A DNA stretch of 7,794 bases from Bryobacterales bacterium (lineage in GTDB: Bacteria; Acidobacteriota; Terriglobia; Bryobacterales; Bryobacteraceae), in contig JANXQZ010000269.1 in assembly GCA_025353235.1 (NCBI GenBank), positions 1 through 7,794 of the forward strand, read 5' to 3'. The notes beneath the pieces are model-generated. The model searched no databases. It was given only the letters and a program-made list of their open reading frames with translations, and was not told the origin of the DNA. Shown piece by piece: positions 1-7,300 of the stretch. Within the stretch, counting starts at the first letter, position 1; each line of letters opens with the position of its first letter. The position numbers and the translations under genes are program-made.

Positions 1-1
1 C

Positions 2-2458
2 AGCATTCAAGACAAAGCCGAGTTGCAGATGCGCGAACTCGAACTGGGAAGCGCCAGCTTGCACGTCAATACCCGTCCCTCAATGACATTCCACGGCAAC
101 ATGCAGGTCGCAGTCGCCGAGGCCAGGCACTTGGTCGAGCAAGGGAATCGCGTCGTGTTCTTCGCGCAGTCCACAGGCGAGTTGGAACGGTTGGCCGATA
201 TCTTCCAGGAGTACCGCGTTCCGTTCCAGATCGGGCTGGAGTTATCGGACACCACTCGCCCGTATCTCACGGAACGCTCGTACATGGCGGGCGAAGTTGC
301 TAGCACGTATTTGGTAAAAGGCGTGGTCCGTCGCGGCGCGAGCCTGCCTCACGAACACCTCGTCATCTTTGGCTCAGAGGATTTGTTTGATACCTCCGAC
401 CTGGTAGCCCGCCCGGGTCCGAGCAAGTCGCAGATGGCTGCGTTTCAGGCCGACATGGCCGATCTCAAGCCGGGCGACTTCGTGGTCCATCTGACGCATG
501 GCGTGGCGAAGTTTCTCGGCACCCGCGAGATCGCGCAAGGAGAAAACAAGGGCGACTTTCTACTGCTGGAATACGCCGGTGAGGCCAAGCTGTATGTGCC
601 GATGACGCGCATGGACCTGATCCAAAAATTCCGAGGCGCGGGCGAGGGTTCCGCCCCTCCGCTGGACCGGATGGGCGGGGCCACCTGGAACAAAACCAAG
701 ACGCGCGTGAAAGCCAAGATGCGGGACATGGCGGATGAGCTTCTCAAGCTATACGCGCAGCGCCGCATGTCGGAAGGCTTCGCGTACTCGCCCGATAGCA
801 ATTGGCAACGCGAGTTCGAAGACGCATTCGACTTCACGGAGACGAAGGATCAGCTTGGCGCGGTGAAACAAATCAAGAAGGACATGGAGAATGAGGCTCC
901 CATGGACCGCCTGTTATGCGGCGATGTCGGCTTCGGCAAGACAGAGGTCGCGATGCGGGCCGCGTTCAAAGCTCTAGGCGACGGCAAGCAGGTGGCCGTG
1001 CTTGCGCCCACTACTGTTCTCGCGTTCCAGCACTTTGAAAGCTTCAAGCGGCGCTTCGCGGCATTCCCTGTTCGTACCGATATGCTGAGCCGGTTCCGCA
1101 GTCCGAAAGAGATCAAGGCAACGCTTGCCGATATCGCCGATGGAAAAGTGGACATCGTGATCGGCACCCACCGGCTGTTTTCAAAAGATGTTGAGTGGCG
1201 GGATTTGGGCCTGCTGATCGTGGATGAAGAGCAGCGCTTCGGCGTCCGTCATAAGGAGCGGCTGAAAGAGATCAAGAAGAACGTGGACGTGCTGACGATG
1301 AGCGCCACGCCCATCCCGCGCACGCTGCACATGTCGCTGCTGGGTCTGCGGGATATGTCCATCATCGAGACGCCGCCCAAGGATCGCTTGGCGATCCACA
1401 CGGTGGTGGCACACTTCGACAAGGACCTGATCAAGACGGCCATTGAACAGGAACTCAGCCGCGGAGGGCAGGTGTACTTCGTGCACAATCGTGTGGATTC
1501 CATCTTCATGCGGGCGGCTTTCATTCAGGAACTTGTGCCTGAATGTCGCGTGGGAGTAGGCCATGGCCAGATGGGCGAATCCGAACTTGAGCGCGTGCTG
1601 CTGGGCTTCATGCGGCATGAGTACGACGTCTTCGTCTGTACTACGATTGTCGAGAATGGACTGGATATCCCGCTGGCCAACACGATGATTATCGAGAACG
1701 CCGAACGCCACGGCCTTTCGGAGTTGTATCAGCTGCGAGGGCGCGTGGGCCGCTCGAATCGTCGAGCGTATGCTTATCTGCTGATCCCCCAAGACACTGA
1801 GTTGAGCGAGATTGCCCGCAAGCGGCTCGCTGCCCTCAAGGAGTTTAGCGACTTGGGCGCAGGCTTTAAAATAGCGGCGCTCGACCTGGAACTACGAGGG
1901 GCCGGGAACATCCTAGGCGGTGAGCAGCATGGCCACATCGGCGCGGTTGGGTTCGATATGTATATCCGGCTGCTGGAAGAGACCGTTCACGAACTCAAAG
2001 GCGAGGAGGTACCGCTTGAGATCCATTCCACGATCAATCTTGGCTTGGACATCCGCATCCCTCCGGAGTACATCGCCGACGAACACCAGCGGCTTCGCGC
2101 GTATAAGAAGATCGCCGACGCGAACTCGCCCGATCAGGTGGCGAAGGTAGTGGACGAGTTGGCGGATCGCTACGGTCCAGCGCCGAGCGCCGTTGCAAAT
2201 CTCCTCAAGTTCGCGATCTTGAAAGGCACTGCACAACGTCTGGGAGTGGAAGCAATCGACCGCCGTCAAGGGGCCATCAATATTAAGTTCCACCCCGAGT
2301 CGAAGATCGATCCGGTGCGGCTTATGAACGTGGTCAGCCACACGGCGGGTGCCCAGTTCACGCCTGCGGGCGTGCTGCGACTGCCGCTGGACGGCATTGG
2401 TCCCGACCCTGGCAAGCTGCTCGAGTACCTCACCGAGAGTCTGAACCACTTGGGATAG
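2..2458 (+). CDS. mfd: Transcription-repair coupling factor Mfd, C-terminal ~818 residues (5' end cut by window)
   Basis: Mfd is a cytoplasmic DNA translocase. It binds stalled RNA polymerase, pushes it off the template and recruits UvrA for nucleotide excision repair. The frame is open to the left edge, so the first ~330-350 residues (the UvrB-like, UvrA-binding part) lie outside if the length is the usual ~1150. Counting from the codon at base 2: the RNA-polymerase-interacting (CarD-like) domain is at about 155-207, starting near KPGDFVVHLTHG. A linker with DRMGGATW follows. The SF2 motor has Walker A GDVGFGKTE (307-315), DEEQ (408-411), SATPIPRT (434-441) and motif VI QLRGRVGRS (577-585). 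The translocation motif DLELRGAGN...GEQHGHI is at 628-646, and the C-terminal autoinhibitory D7 domain at roughly 680-790. All motor motifs look intact. The stop is TAG, 9 bases before the transporter start. Family certainty is very high; the acidobacterial flavour is an impression. Confidence 0.98.
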   Translation, partial: SIQDKAELQMRELELGSASLHVNTRPSMTFHGNMQVAVAEARHLVEQGNRVVFFAQSTGELERLADIFQEYRVPFQIGLELSDTTRPYLTERSYMAGEVASTYLVKGVVRRGASLPHEHLVIFGSEDLFDTSDLVARPGPSKSQMAAFQADMADLKPGDFVVHLTHGVAKFLGTREIAQGENKGDFLLLEYAGEAKLYVPMTRMDLIQKFRGAGEGSAPPLDRMGGATWNKTKTRVKAKMRDMADELLKLYAQRRMSEGFAYSPDSNWQREFEDAFDFTETKDQLGAVKQIKKDMENEAPMDRLLCGDVGFGKTEVAMRAAFKALGDGKQVAVLAPTTVLAFQHFESFKRRFAAFPVRTDMLSRFRSPKEIKATLADIADGKVDIVIGTHRLFSKDVEWRDLGLLIVDEEQRFGVRHKERLKEIKKNVDVLTMSATPIPRTLHMSLLGLRDMSIIETPPKDRLAIHTVVAHFDKDLIKTAIEQELSRGGQVYFVHNRVDSIFMRAAFIQELVPECRVGVGHGQMGESELERVLLGFMRHEYDVFVCTTIVENGLDIPLANTMIIENAERHGLSELYQLRGRVGRSNRRAYAYLLIPQDTELSEIARKRLAALKEFSDLGAGFKIAALDLELRGAGNILGGEQHGHIGAVGFDMYIRLLEETVHELKGEEVPLEIHSTINLGLDIRIPPEYIADEHQRLRAYKKIADANSPDQVAKVVDELADRYGPAPSAVANLLKFAILKGTAQRLGVEAIDRRQGAINIKFHPESKIDPVRLMNVVSHTAGAQFTPAGVLRLPLDGIGPDPGKLLEYLTESLNHLG

Positions 2459-2467
2459 TATCGGTAA

Positions 2468-3676
2468 GTGGGTTCTTCCATCTCGCTTCGCTGGGTCGCG
2501 GTCACGATCTTCGTCCTGACCTCGGTGCTCAATTATCTCGACCGTTTTCTGCTGGCGACCATGGTCGATATCTGGCGCGCCAAGCCCGAGTTTCCCTTCA
2601 GCTATTCGGACTACGGAGCCACGCTGGCCGTCTTCGGAATCACATACGCGATCGCCGCTCCGTTCATGGGATTGTTCATCGATCGAGTAGGGTTGAACAA
2701 GGGCATCAGCATCTCGGTAGCGTTATGGTCGCTGGTGAGCATGAGTCATGGATTCGTGCATAGCTTCAATGGACTGCTGCTTTGCCGCGGAGCGCTGGGT
2801 GCTGTGGAAGCGAGCGGCATTTCGGCGGCGGGCAAGGTGGGAGGCATGTACTTGCTCCCCAAGGAGCGGGCAGTCGGCGCGGCCATGAGTCAGCTCGGCT
2901 TGAGCGTTGGAGCGGGACTCGCGCCGGCCTTCGCCGTGTACTTCGCCTATCAGCACAATTGGCGCTGGGCTTTCTATGCGGCGGGCATCCTGGGGCTGCT
3001 CTGGATCCCACTGTGGCTCGCGACGTCGAAAGCGATCCCGCCCAGCGCGCCTCCTACGGAAGAGAAACTAAACACCTCGGGAATGCTGGCTGATCCGCGG
3101 CTCTGGGGACTCATGATGGCGACCGCTCTCAGCATGACGTTTTACGCGTTGTGGACCAACTGGGCGCCAGTTTACCTAGTGCGCGTGCATCATTTAACAC
3201 CGCCCGAAGCGTCGCATTACTCGTGGGCTGTTCCCTTGTGCGGTTACCTCGGGGCGTTCCTGGGTGGGACACTGTCATGGCGGCTGGTCGGCAAGGGAAT
3301 GACTCCTGTAGAAGCAAGGAAGCGAGTGTGTTTCTTCTGCGCCGTGATCTTACTAGCTTCGGCGTTCATTCCACTGCTCCCGACTCCTCTGCTCGCTACT
3401 ATTGGAATGTCGCTGAGTTATCTATTGATCTCCGCGTGGAGCGCCAATCTCTATACTCTGCCGGTAGATATCTACGGAGCGGATCGTGCGGCCTTCGGCG
3501 TTTCCGGGCTAGTGTTTGCGTATGGATTGATGTCCGCGATCGTCTCTCGTCCGATTGGACAGACCATTGAGAAGTACGGGTTCCAGCCAGTGCTTACATC
3601 GTTCGCCCTGTTGCCTCTGTTAGCCTATATAATATTAAGAGTGATGGTTCAGAAGAGGCCAACCCGTGACATTTGA
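2468..3676 (+). CDS. Major facilitator superfamily transporter, ExuT/ACS-like
   Basis: This is a complete 402-residue inner-membrane secondary transporter, a normal length for a 12-helix MFS protein. Helix 1 carries NYLDR (22-26), typical of the anion:cation symporter group. The loop after helix 2 has GLFIDRVG (68-75), a motif-A-like signature. Helices 4-5 (about 104-160) contain the LCRGALGAVEA and PKERAVG stretches that resemble hexuronate/sugar-acid carriers. A hydrophilic central loop (about 187-208) divides the two six-helix halves, and the tail is basic (QKRPTRDI). The GTG start is forced: in the same frame the codon just before it is TAA and mfd's TAG lies three codons further back. 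The next ATG (2561) would delete helix 1. No good Shine-Dalgarno is seen; only GGGA 12 bases upstream. The gene probably depends on read-through from mfd, and its end overlaps the next gene by 11 bases. The substrate cannot be told from sequence; organic or sugar acids are a guess from the subfamily. Confidence 0.94.
   Translation: MGSSISLRWVAVTIFVLTSVLNYLDRFLLATMVDIWRAKPEFPFSYSDYGATLAVFGITYAIAAPFMGLFIDRVGLNKGISISVALWSLVSMSHGFVHSFNGLLLCRGALGAVEASGISAAGKVGGMYLLPKERAVGAAMSQLGLSVGAGLAPAFAVYFAYQHNWRWAFYAAGILGLLWIPLWLATSKAIPPSAPPTEEKLNTSGMLADPRLWGLMMATALSMTFYALWTNWAPVYLVRVHHLTPPEASHYSWAVPLCGYLGAFLGGTLSWRLVGKGMTPVEARKRVCFFCAVILLASAFIPLLPTPLLATIGMSLSYLLISAWSANLYTLPVDIYGADRAAFGVSGLVFAYGLMSAIVSRPIGQTIEKYGFQPVLTSFALLPLLAYIILRVMVQKRPTRDI
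3651..3668 (+). promoter_or_regulatory. Ribosome binding site and GTG start of coiled-coil copy 1
   Basis: The purine stretch AGAAGAGG (3651-3658) lies 7 bases before GTG at 3666, inside the last codons of the transporter. It decides the GTG start over the in-frame ATG at 3684. The homologous position in copy 2 is an ATG, which supports the choice independently. The placement suggests translation coupled to the transporter. Confidence 0.65.
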
Positions 3677-4004
3677 AGAACGAATGGACGAACTCGCGAA
3701 GGGTCAGCAGGGACTGCTGGAGGCGCAGACGCGATTGACAAGCTCCCTAAACCAAATTGCTGAAGATTTTGTAAAAGGTCAAGAAGAGCGGCGGCAAGCC
3801 GAGATGCGGCTTACAAACTCCCTAAATCACTTGGTGGAGGTACAGGCGGACTTTGAAGCGAAGTTCGCCGAAGCTCGCGCAAGAACGGATATGCTTCTAG
3901 GCCAAGCCCTTCAAGCGATCGCCCGCCTGGCCAATACTGCACACGCACAGAACGAAACGATAGCCGAACACGATACCCGCATCGAGCGCCTCGAAGGGCG
4001 ATAG
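3666..4004 (+). CDS. Small coiled-coil protein, tandem copy 1 (function unknown)
   Basis: A 112-residue, charged and soluble-looking protein, rich in Q, E, L, A and R, with no signal peptide, membrane helix, cysteine cluster or enzyme motif that I can see. Nearly the whole length should form a coiled coil, ending in TRIERLEGR. Residues 12-36 and 37-61 form an internal 25-residue repeat: KGQQ aligns with KGQE, and RLTSSLNQI (23-31) with RLTNSLNHL (48-56). The C-terminal half (about 55-112) matches the neighbouring copy 2 closely, as does the N-terminal MTFEERMDELAKGQQ. The GTG start overlaps the transporter stop by 11 bases, so the two are probably cotranscribed. I do not recognise a characterised family. 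Short paralogous coiled-coil proteins beginning MTxEER are, as I recall, common in acidobacterial and some other environmental genomes, but no role can be assigned. That it is a real gene rests mainly on the mostly synonymous differences from copy 2. Confidence 0.82.
   Translation: MTFEERMDELAKGQQGLLEAQTRLTSSLNQIAEDFVKGQEERRQAEMRLTNSLNHLVEVQADFEAKFAEARARTDMLLGQALQAIARLANTAHAQNETIAEHDTRIERLEGR
3699..3848 (+). repeat. Internal 2 x 75-bp (25-codon) tandem repeat in copy 1
   Basis: Two diverged units, 3699-3773 and 3774-3848, lie exactly 75 bases apart. The clearest shared stretch is ACAAGCTCCCTAA (3738-3750) against ACAAACTCCCTAA (3813-3825), with AAGGGTCAGCAG matched by AAAGGTCAAGAA at the unit starts. 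The repeat keeps the reading frame and lengthens the predicted coiled coil by 25 residues relative to copy 2. Confidence 0.7.
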
Positions 4005-4013
4005 CCGTTGCGA

Positions 4014-4042
4014 TTGGTGATCCTGATCGTTAAGCGTATAAT
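4014..4042 (+). promoter_or_regulatory. Candidate sigma-70 type promoter before coiled-coil copy 2
   Basis: A perfect TATAAT lies at 4037-4042 and a weak TTGGTG at 4014-4019, with an ideal 17-base spacer. It sits in the only intergenic gap between the two copies, 17 bases before the ATG, so any leader would be about 10 bases long. The -35 box matches the consensus at only three positions. Promoter rules outside Proteobacteria and Firmicutes are less certain, so this is a candidate only. Confidence 0.45.
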
Positions 4043-4059
4043 CATCGCAGGCCAACCCA

Positions 4060-4317
4060 ATGACATTTGAAGAACGAATGGATGAACTCGCGAAGGGACA
4101 GCAGGAACTGCAACGCGGACACCAGGAACTGCAACGCGGACACCAGGAACTGTTGCAATCTGAGATGCGACTTTCGAACGCCCTGAGTCATTTGGTGGAG
4201 GTTCAGGCGGATTTTGAAGCAAAGTTCGCTGTAGCTCGCGCGAGAACGGATATGCTTCTTGGCCAAGCTCTGGAGGCGATCGCCCGTCTGGCGAACACCC
4301 GCCCGCGCTCAAAATGA
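4060..4317 (+). CDS. Small coiled-coil protein, tandem copy 2, C-terminus lost to a probable frameshift
   Basis: The open frame encodes 85 residues that resemble copy 1: an identical MTFEERMDELAKGQQ start and an identical LVEVQADFEAKFA segment, followed by RARTDMLLGQAL. In place of copy 1's 25-residue repeat it has two perfect QELQRGH heptads (15-21, 22-28) and a partial third. After LANT the frame reads RPRSK and stops at TGA 4315-4317. Removing one C at about 4298-4300 restores ARAQNETIAEHDT...ERLEGG with TAA at 4364-4366, giving 101 residues that match copy 1 to the end. So the gene is either a very recent frameshift, a sequencing or assembly error, or less likely a +1 recoding site at AAA-TGA-A. 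The ATG is preceded by a weak AGG 8 bases upstream. The restored stop lies 5 bases from the convergent helicase stop. Function unknown. Confidence 0.72.
   Translation: MTFEERMDELAKGQQELQRGHQELQRGHQELLQSEMRLSNALSHLVEVQADFEAKFAVARARTDMLLGQALEAIARLANTRPRSK
4102..4152 (+). repeat. 21-bp tandem repeat (2.4 copies) inside copy 2
   Basis: Unit 1 (4102-4122) and unit 2 (4123-4143) are identical, and a partial third unit CAGGAACTG follows at 4144-4152. Each unit encodes QELQRGH, exactly one coiled-coil heptad, so gain or loss of units changes coil length without breaking frame. Perfect identity points to recent slippage or unequal crossing over. Confidence 0.92.
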
Positions 4318-4366
4318 AACGATAGCCGAACACGATACCCGAATCGAGCGCCTCGAAGGTGGATAA
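4301..4366 (+). other. Out-of-frame C-terminal remnant of copy 2
   Basis: In the +1 frame relative to copy 2, these bases read ARAQNETIAEHDT...RIERLEGG and stop at TAA 4364-4366, matching the end of copy 1 almost residue for residue. In this part the differences from copy 1 are few and mostly synonymous (CAA/CAG, AAT/AAC, CGA/CGC), so the segment was translated until very recently or still is. Confidence 0.8.
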
Positions 4367-4371
4367 CCCCT

Positions 4372-7300
4372 CTACAAGCTAAGCAGCACGGCTCGTGCCG
4401 ACTGGCCCGAAATCTTCGCAAGCGCATAAACGTACCACTGCAACTGACGTTCATATTGAGACCGCTTGCTCGCAATATCCGCATCGGTTTTGAAATCCAC
4501 GATTGTCCATGAATTGCCTTCCAGAAAAGCCAAGTCGATAGTGCCTTCCAGGAGTCTTCCCGGCTCGATGGGCAATGCAATGGGCAGTTCACGGTGAATG
4601 CGCGATGCCGCCGCAGCCCTCTGGATCAGTGGGTGGGCCAGAGCGTTCAGCACTGCTTCAGTCGCCGCTTCGACCTCCTCCGGAGTTGCACGATGCGAAG
4701 TAGCTAGCGCTTCGATAGCGGGTCGGCCAGCATCAAACGCCACGTCCCGCAACATGTCATGCACGAGGATGCCGAACCGTCTGCCCGATGGACGGTTGGG
4801 CTTTTTATGGAGTGATTCGACAACAACCGTCGAAGCGGGCGCGGTGCCCGACTCCGTTGCAATAAAAACGTCCAGCGATTTGTGCGTGCCCCGCGTGATC
4901 GTCTCGGCGCGCTCCGCTTTCCATTTCTGATACCGCGCCAAGCCCTCCGACTCGCCTTCCACCAAGATATTTTCATAGCGCAGCCCTTGCGGTCGGGGCA
5001 CGTTCAGTCGCAATGCGGCGGGATCCCACCAGACCACTTCGTGACTACCCGCGCTCGGCTTGTGCAGACCCGGCATCACCGAGAATTCTTCTTCGTAGGC
5101 TTGCCCTCCAGGCCCCTCCAGCACAGTGCTGTTGCCGAACTTCGGGCAGCCTGAAGCGAGACCCGCATGCCGATTTCGTTCCACCAGGGGATACAGCGCA
5201 TCGTTAAAAGGACCAAGCCACCCCTCAAACCGTTTATCCCCAATGGTCGGGATCACCAGCAGATCCCGCGCGCGCGTCGCGGCCACATAAGCGATGCGCA
5301 CGCCCTCCGCTTCTTCGCGACGTTTCTCTTCGCCCGCATGCTCGCGCAACTCCTCAGGCGCGCACCCGAGCAGACGCGTAGCGCAAAGCTTGCGCTTGGC
5401 ATCGATGTAGCGATCCGGGTCCGGCGAACAAATCTTGCACGTCATGTCGGCGAGAATGACAACCGGAAACTCCAGCCCCTTAGCGTTATGCACCGTCATC
5501 ATGCGCACGCCTTCCGCACCTTCCTCCATGACAGGTGCCTCCGCCGAGTCAGTCCGTTCTGACTGCCTTTCTAACTCCTCAATGAACGCCCGAAACGAAA
5601 TGCCTCCAGTCTGCTCAAAGTTGCGGGCCAGCGAAACCGCTCGGTATACGTTAGCCAGCACTTGATGACCTGCCGGACGCAGCGCAAATGCAGCGTGAGC
5701 GCGCGTGGATTCCAGCAACTCATTCAGCGTGTCTGCGAGGGGACGCTGGTTGCGCTGCCGGTGTAACTCGGCCAAGATACCGAGCGCTTCCTGGACCGGC
5801 GCTAATTCCGGGTCGTTTTGGCTGAATCCGAATGGGTGCAAACGGCCTGCTGCATGACGATACCGAAGCAGCAATCCATCAGGCAACGCGAAGAGCGATC
5901 CCTTCAACGCGGCAAACACGGAAAGTTCGTCGCCGGGCCACTCGATAGCAGCCAACGCGGCGCGGATAGTCTCTATCTCCTCGCGCTCGTGAAAGGATTT
6001 CGATCCCACCAGCAAATGCCGAATGTCGCGCGCTTCCAACGCCTGGGCGTAATCGCGGGTGATGTCTTTCCCAAAAGTAACGAAGCGGCGGAACAGAATA
6101 GCGATGTGCTGGCTGCGGATCGGGACGAGGCTACCGGGGCAATCAGGGTCGCGCACCTTCCAACTGCTATCTGTAATCAGCCATTCGATATACGCAGCGA
6201 TCGTCTCGGGCAGGCACTCCTCGATGTTCTTCATAGCCACCCTTTGTTTCCCATAAGGCGTGGGGGCCGGGAGCGCGATGATAGAGGGCTGATCGGTAAT
6301 TGTAACGATGCCATCGGAGAGAGGCGAGTACGCCGCCTGGCCCTCCTCGGTTCGCATTAGGGGCTCAAACGCCGCGTTGACAAACTCCTGAAGGGGACGC
6401 GATGACCGGAAACTCCGTGTGAGTTTCACCAAACCCACGCCGCGACCTACTAATTCCTCGCACACCGATGCATAGAGAGTAAGATCGGCGCGGCGGAACT
6501 TATAAATCGACTGTTTGGGATCGCCCACCAGAAATAACTTGCCTGGCGTCGGCGTAGTCTTCAGCCATTCCGTCTCTACCGGATCATCCGCGGCAAGCAG
6601 GATCAGTATTTCGGCCTGCAACGGATCGGTATCTTGAAACTCATCCACGAAGACATGCGAGAAACGCTCTTGAAGATATCTCCGTACTTCTGCATTCGAG
6701 CGAAGCAAGTCGCGCGTTAAGATAAGTTGATCGTTAAAATCGAGCTTGCCGCTCTTGCGCTTAACAGCGTCATATTCCTCAATCAGGTCGCGCATCTCTT
6801 CCCGAAGCCCGGCCGCCAAGTCTGAATCGGCTCGTTCTTGAAACGCGCCTGCAGCGGCGTAGAACATTTCGTACCCGGCGTACACGGCTTCGCGTAAAAC
6901 GTCGGCACCATACTGCCTGCCGGATCCCTTTCGCATCTCGTTCGGCCGCAAATCCTGACGAAGCCTTAGGAGCAGGCCTTCCAGCATGTCGTAGTCGCGA
7001 GGAGATGCCAACTCGGCGCGCTCTAGCCTGGCGACAAACTCACGCAGAGGAGCGAGCGACTTATACAAGTTGTCCCCGTTGTATCGGGGGTGAGCGGAAA
7101 CTTCTCCCAACTCCACCGCGCTCGCCACCAGCGCATTGATTTCGCCCTCCCGATCAAACGCCGACCGACGCCAAGCCGCGGGAAAGTCCCGCCATTCCAC
7201 CAAAGTCCAGCCCGCCTTCTTGAGCTGCTCGATCGGTGCGGCGCCCCGAACCAAGGCTCGGCGCAGTGCGGGAGCGGGTCGGTTCAGGCTGCGCTCCAGC

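Larger units (their letters stand above)
3656..4366 (+). repeat. Tandem gene duplication (3656-4004 and 4049-4366)
   Basis: The two coiled-coil genes are direct repeats. Homology begins upstream of both starts with AGGCCAACCC (3656-3665 and 4049-4058), runs through the N-terminal codons, and is strong again over the 3' half. The longest identical run I found is 26 bases (3954-3979 and 4316-4341). The middle parts differ through separate internal repeats. Homology stops at the stop codons; the 44 bases between the units (4005-4048) have no counterpart seen downstream of copy 2. Confidence 0.9.

Noticed and set aside
1181..1792. A 203-codon minus-strand open frame opposite mfd
   Set aside because: It lies opposite the conserved helicase core of mfd, and its histidine- and arginine-rich sequence is typical of a shadow of GC-rich coding DNA.
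3151..3570. A 139-codon open frame inside the transporter gene
   Set aside because: It is in an alternative frame of a complete membrane protein gene, and its composition is not protein-like.
3628..3633. TATAAT near the end of the transporter gene as a promoter for copy 1
   Set aside because: It lies in coding sequence and no -35-like hexamer is found 16-18 bases upstream (GCCCTG at 17); probably chance.
4102..4152. The 21-bp repeats as a CRISPR array or iteron cluster
   Set aside because: The units are directly adjacent without spacers, in frame within a coding region, and each encodes one heptad.
3656..4366. The coiled-coil pair as a toxin-antitoxin or phage-defence module beside addA
   Set aside because: Both genes encode the same kind of protein, neither shows a toxin, nuclease or DNA-binding motif, and addA here is a housekeeping-type repair gene with its likely addB partner.
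4386..4398. Inverted repeat GCACG-GCT-CGTGC as a terminator for the coiled-coil genes
   Set aside because: The stem is only 5 pairs, it lies inside the addA coding end, and no T-run follows on either strand.
5818..6360. A 180-codon plus-strand open frame opposite addA
   Set aside because: It is antisense to intact helicase coding sequence, with no recognisable domain and no Shine-Dalgarno; treated as a shadow frame.
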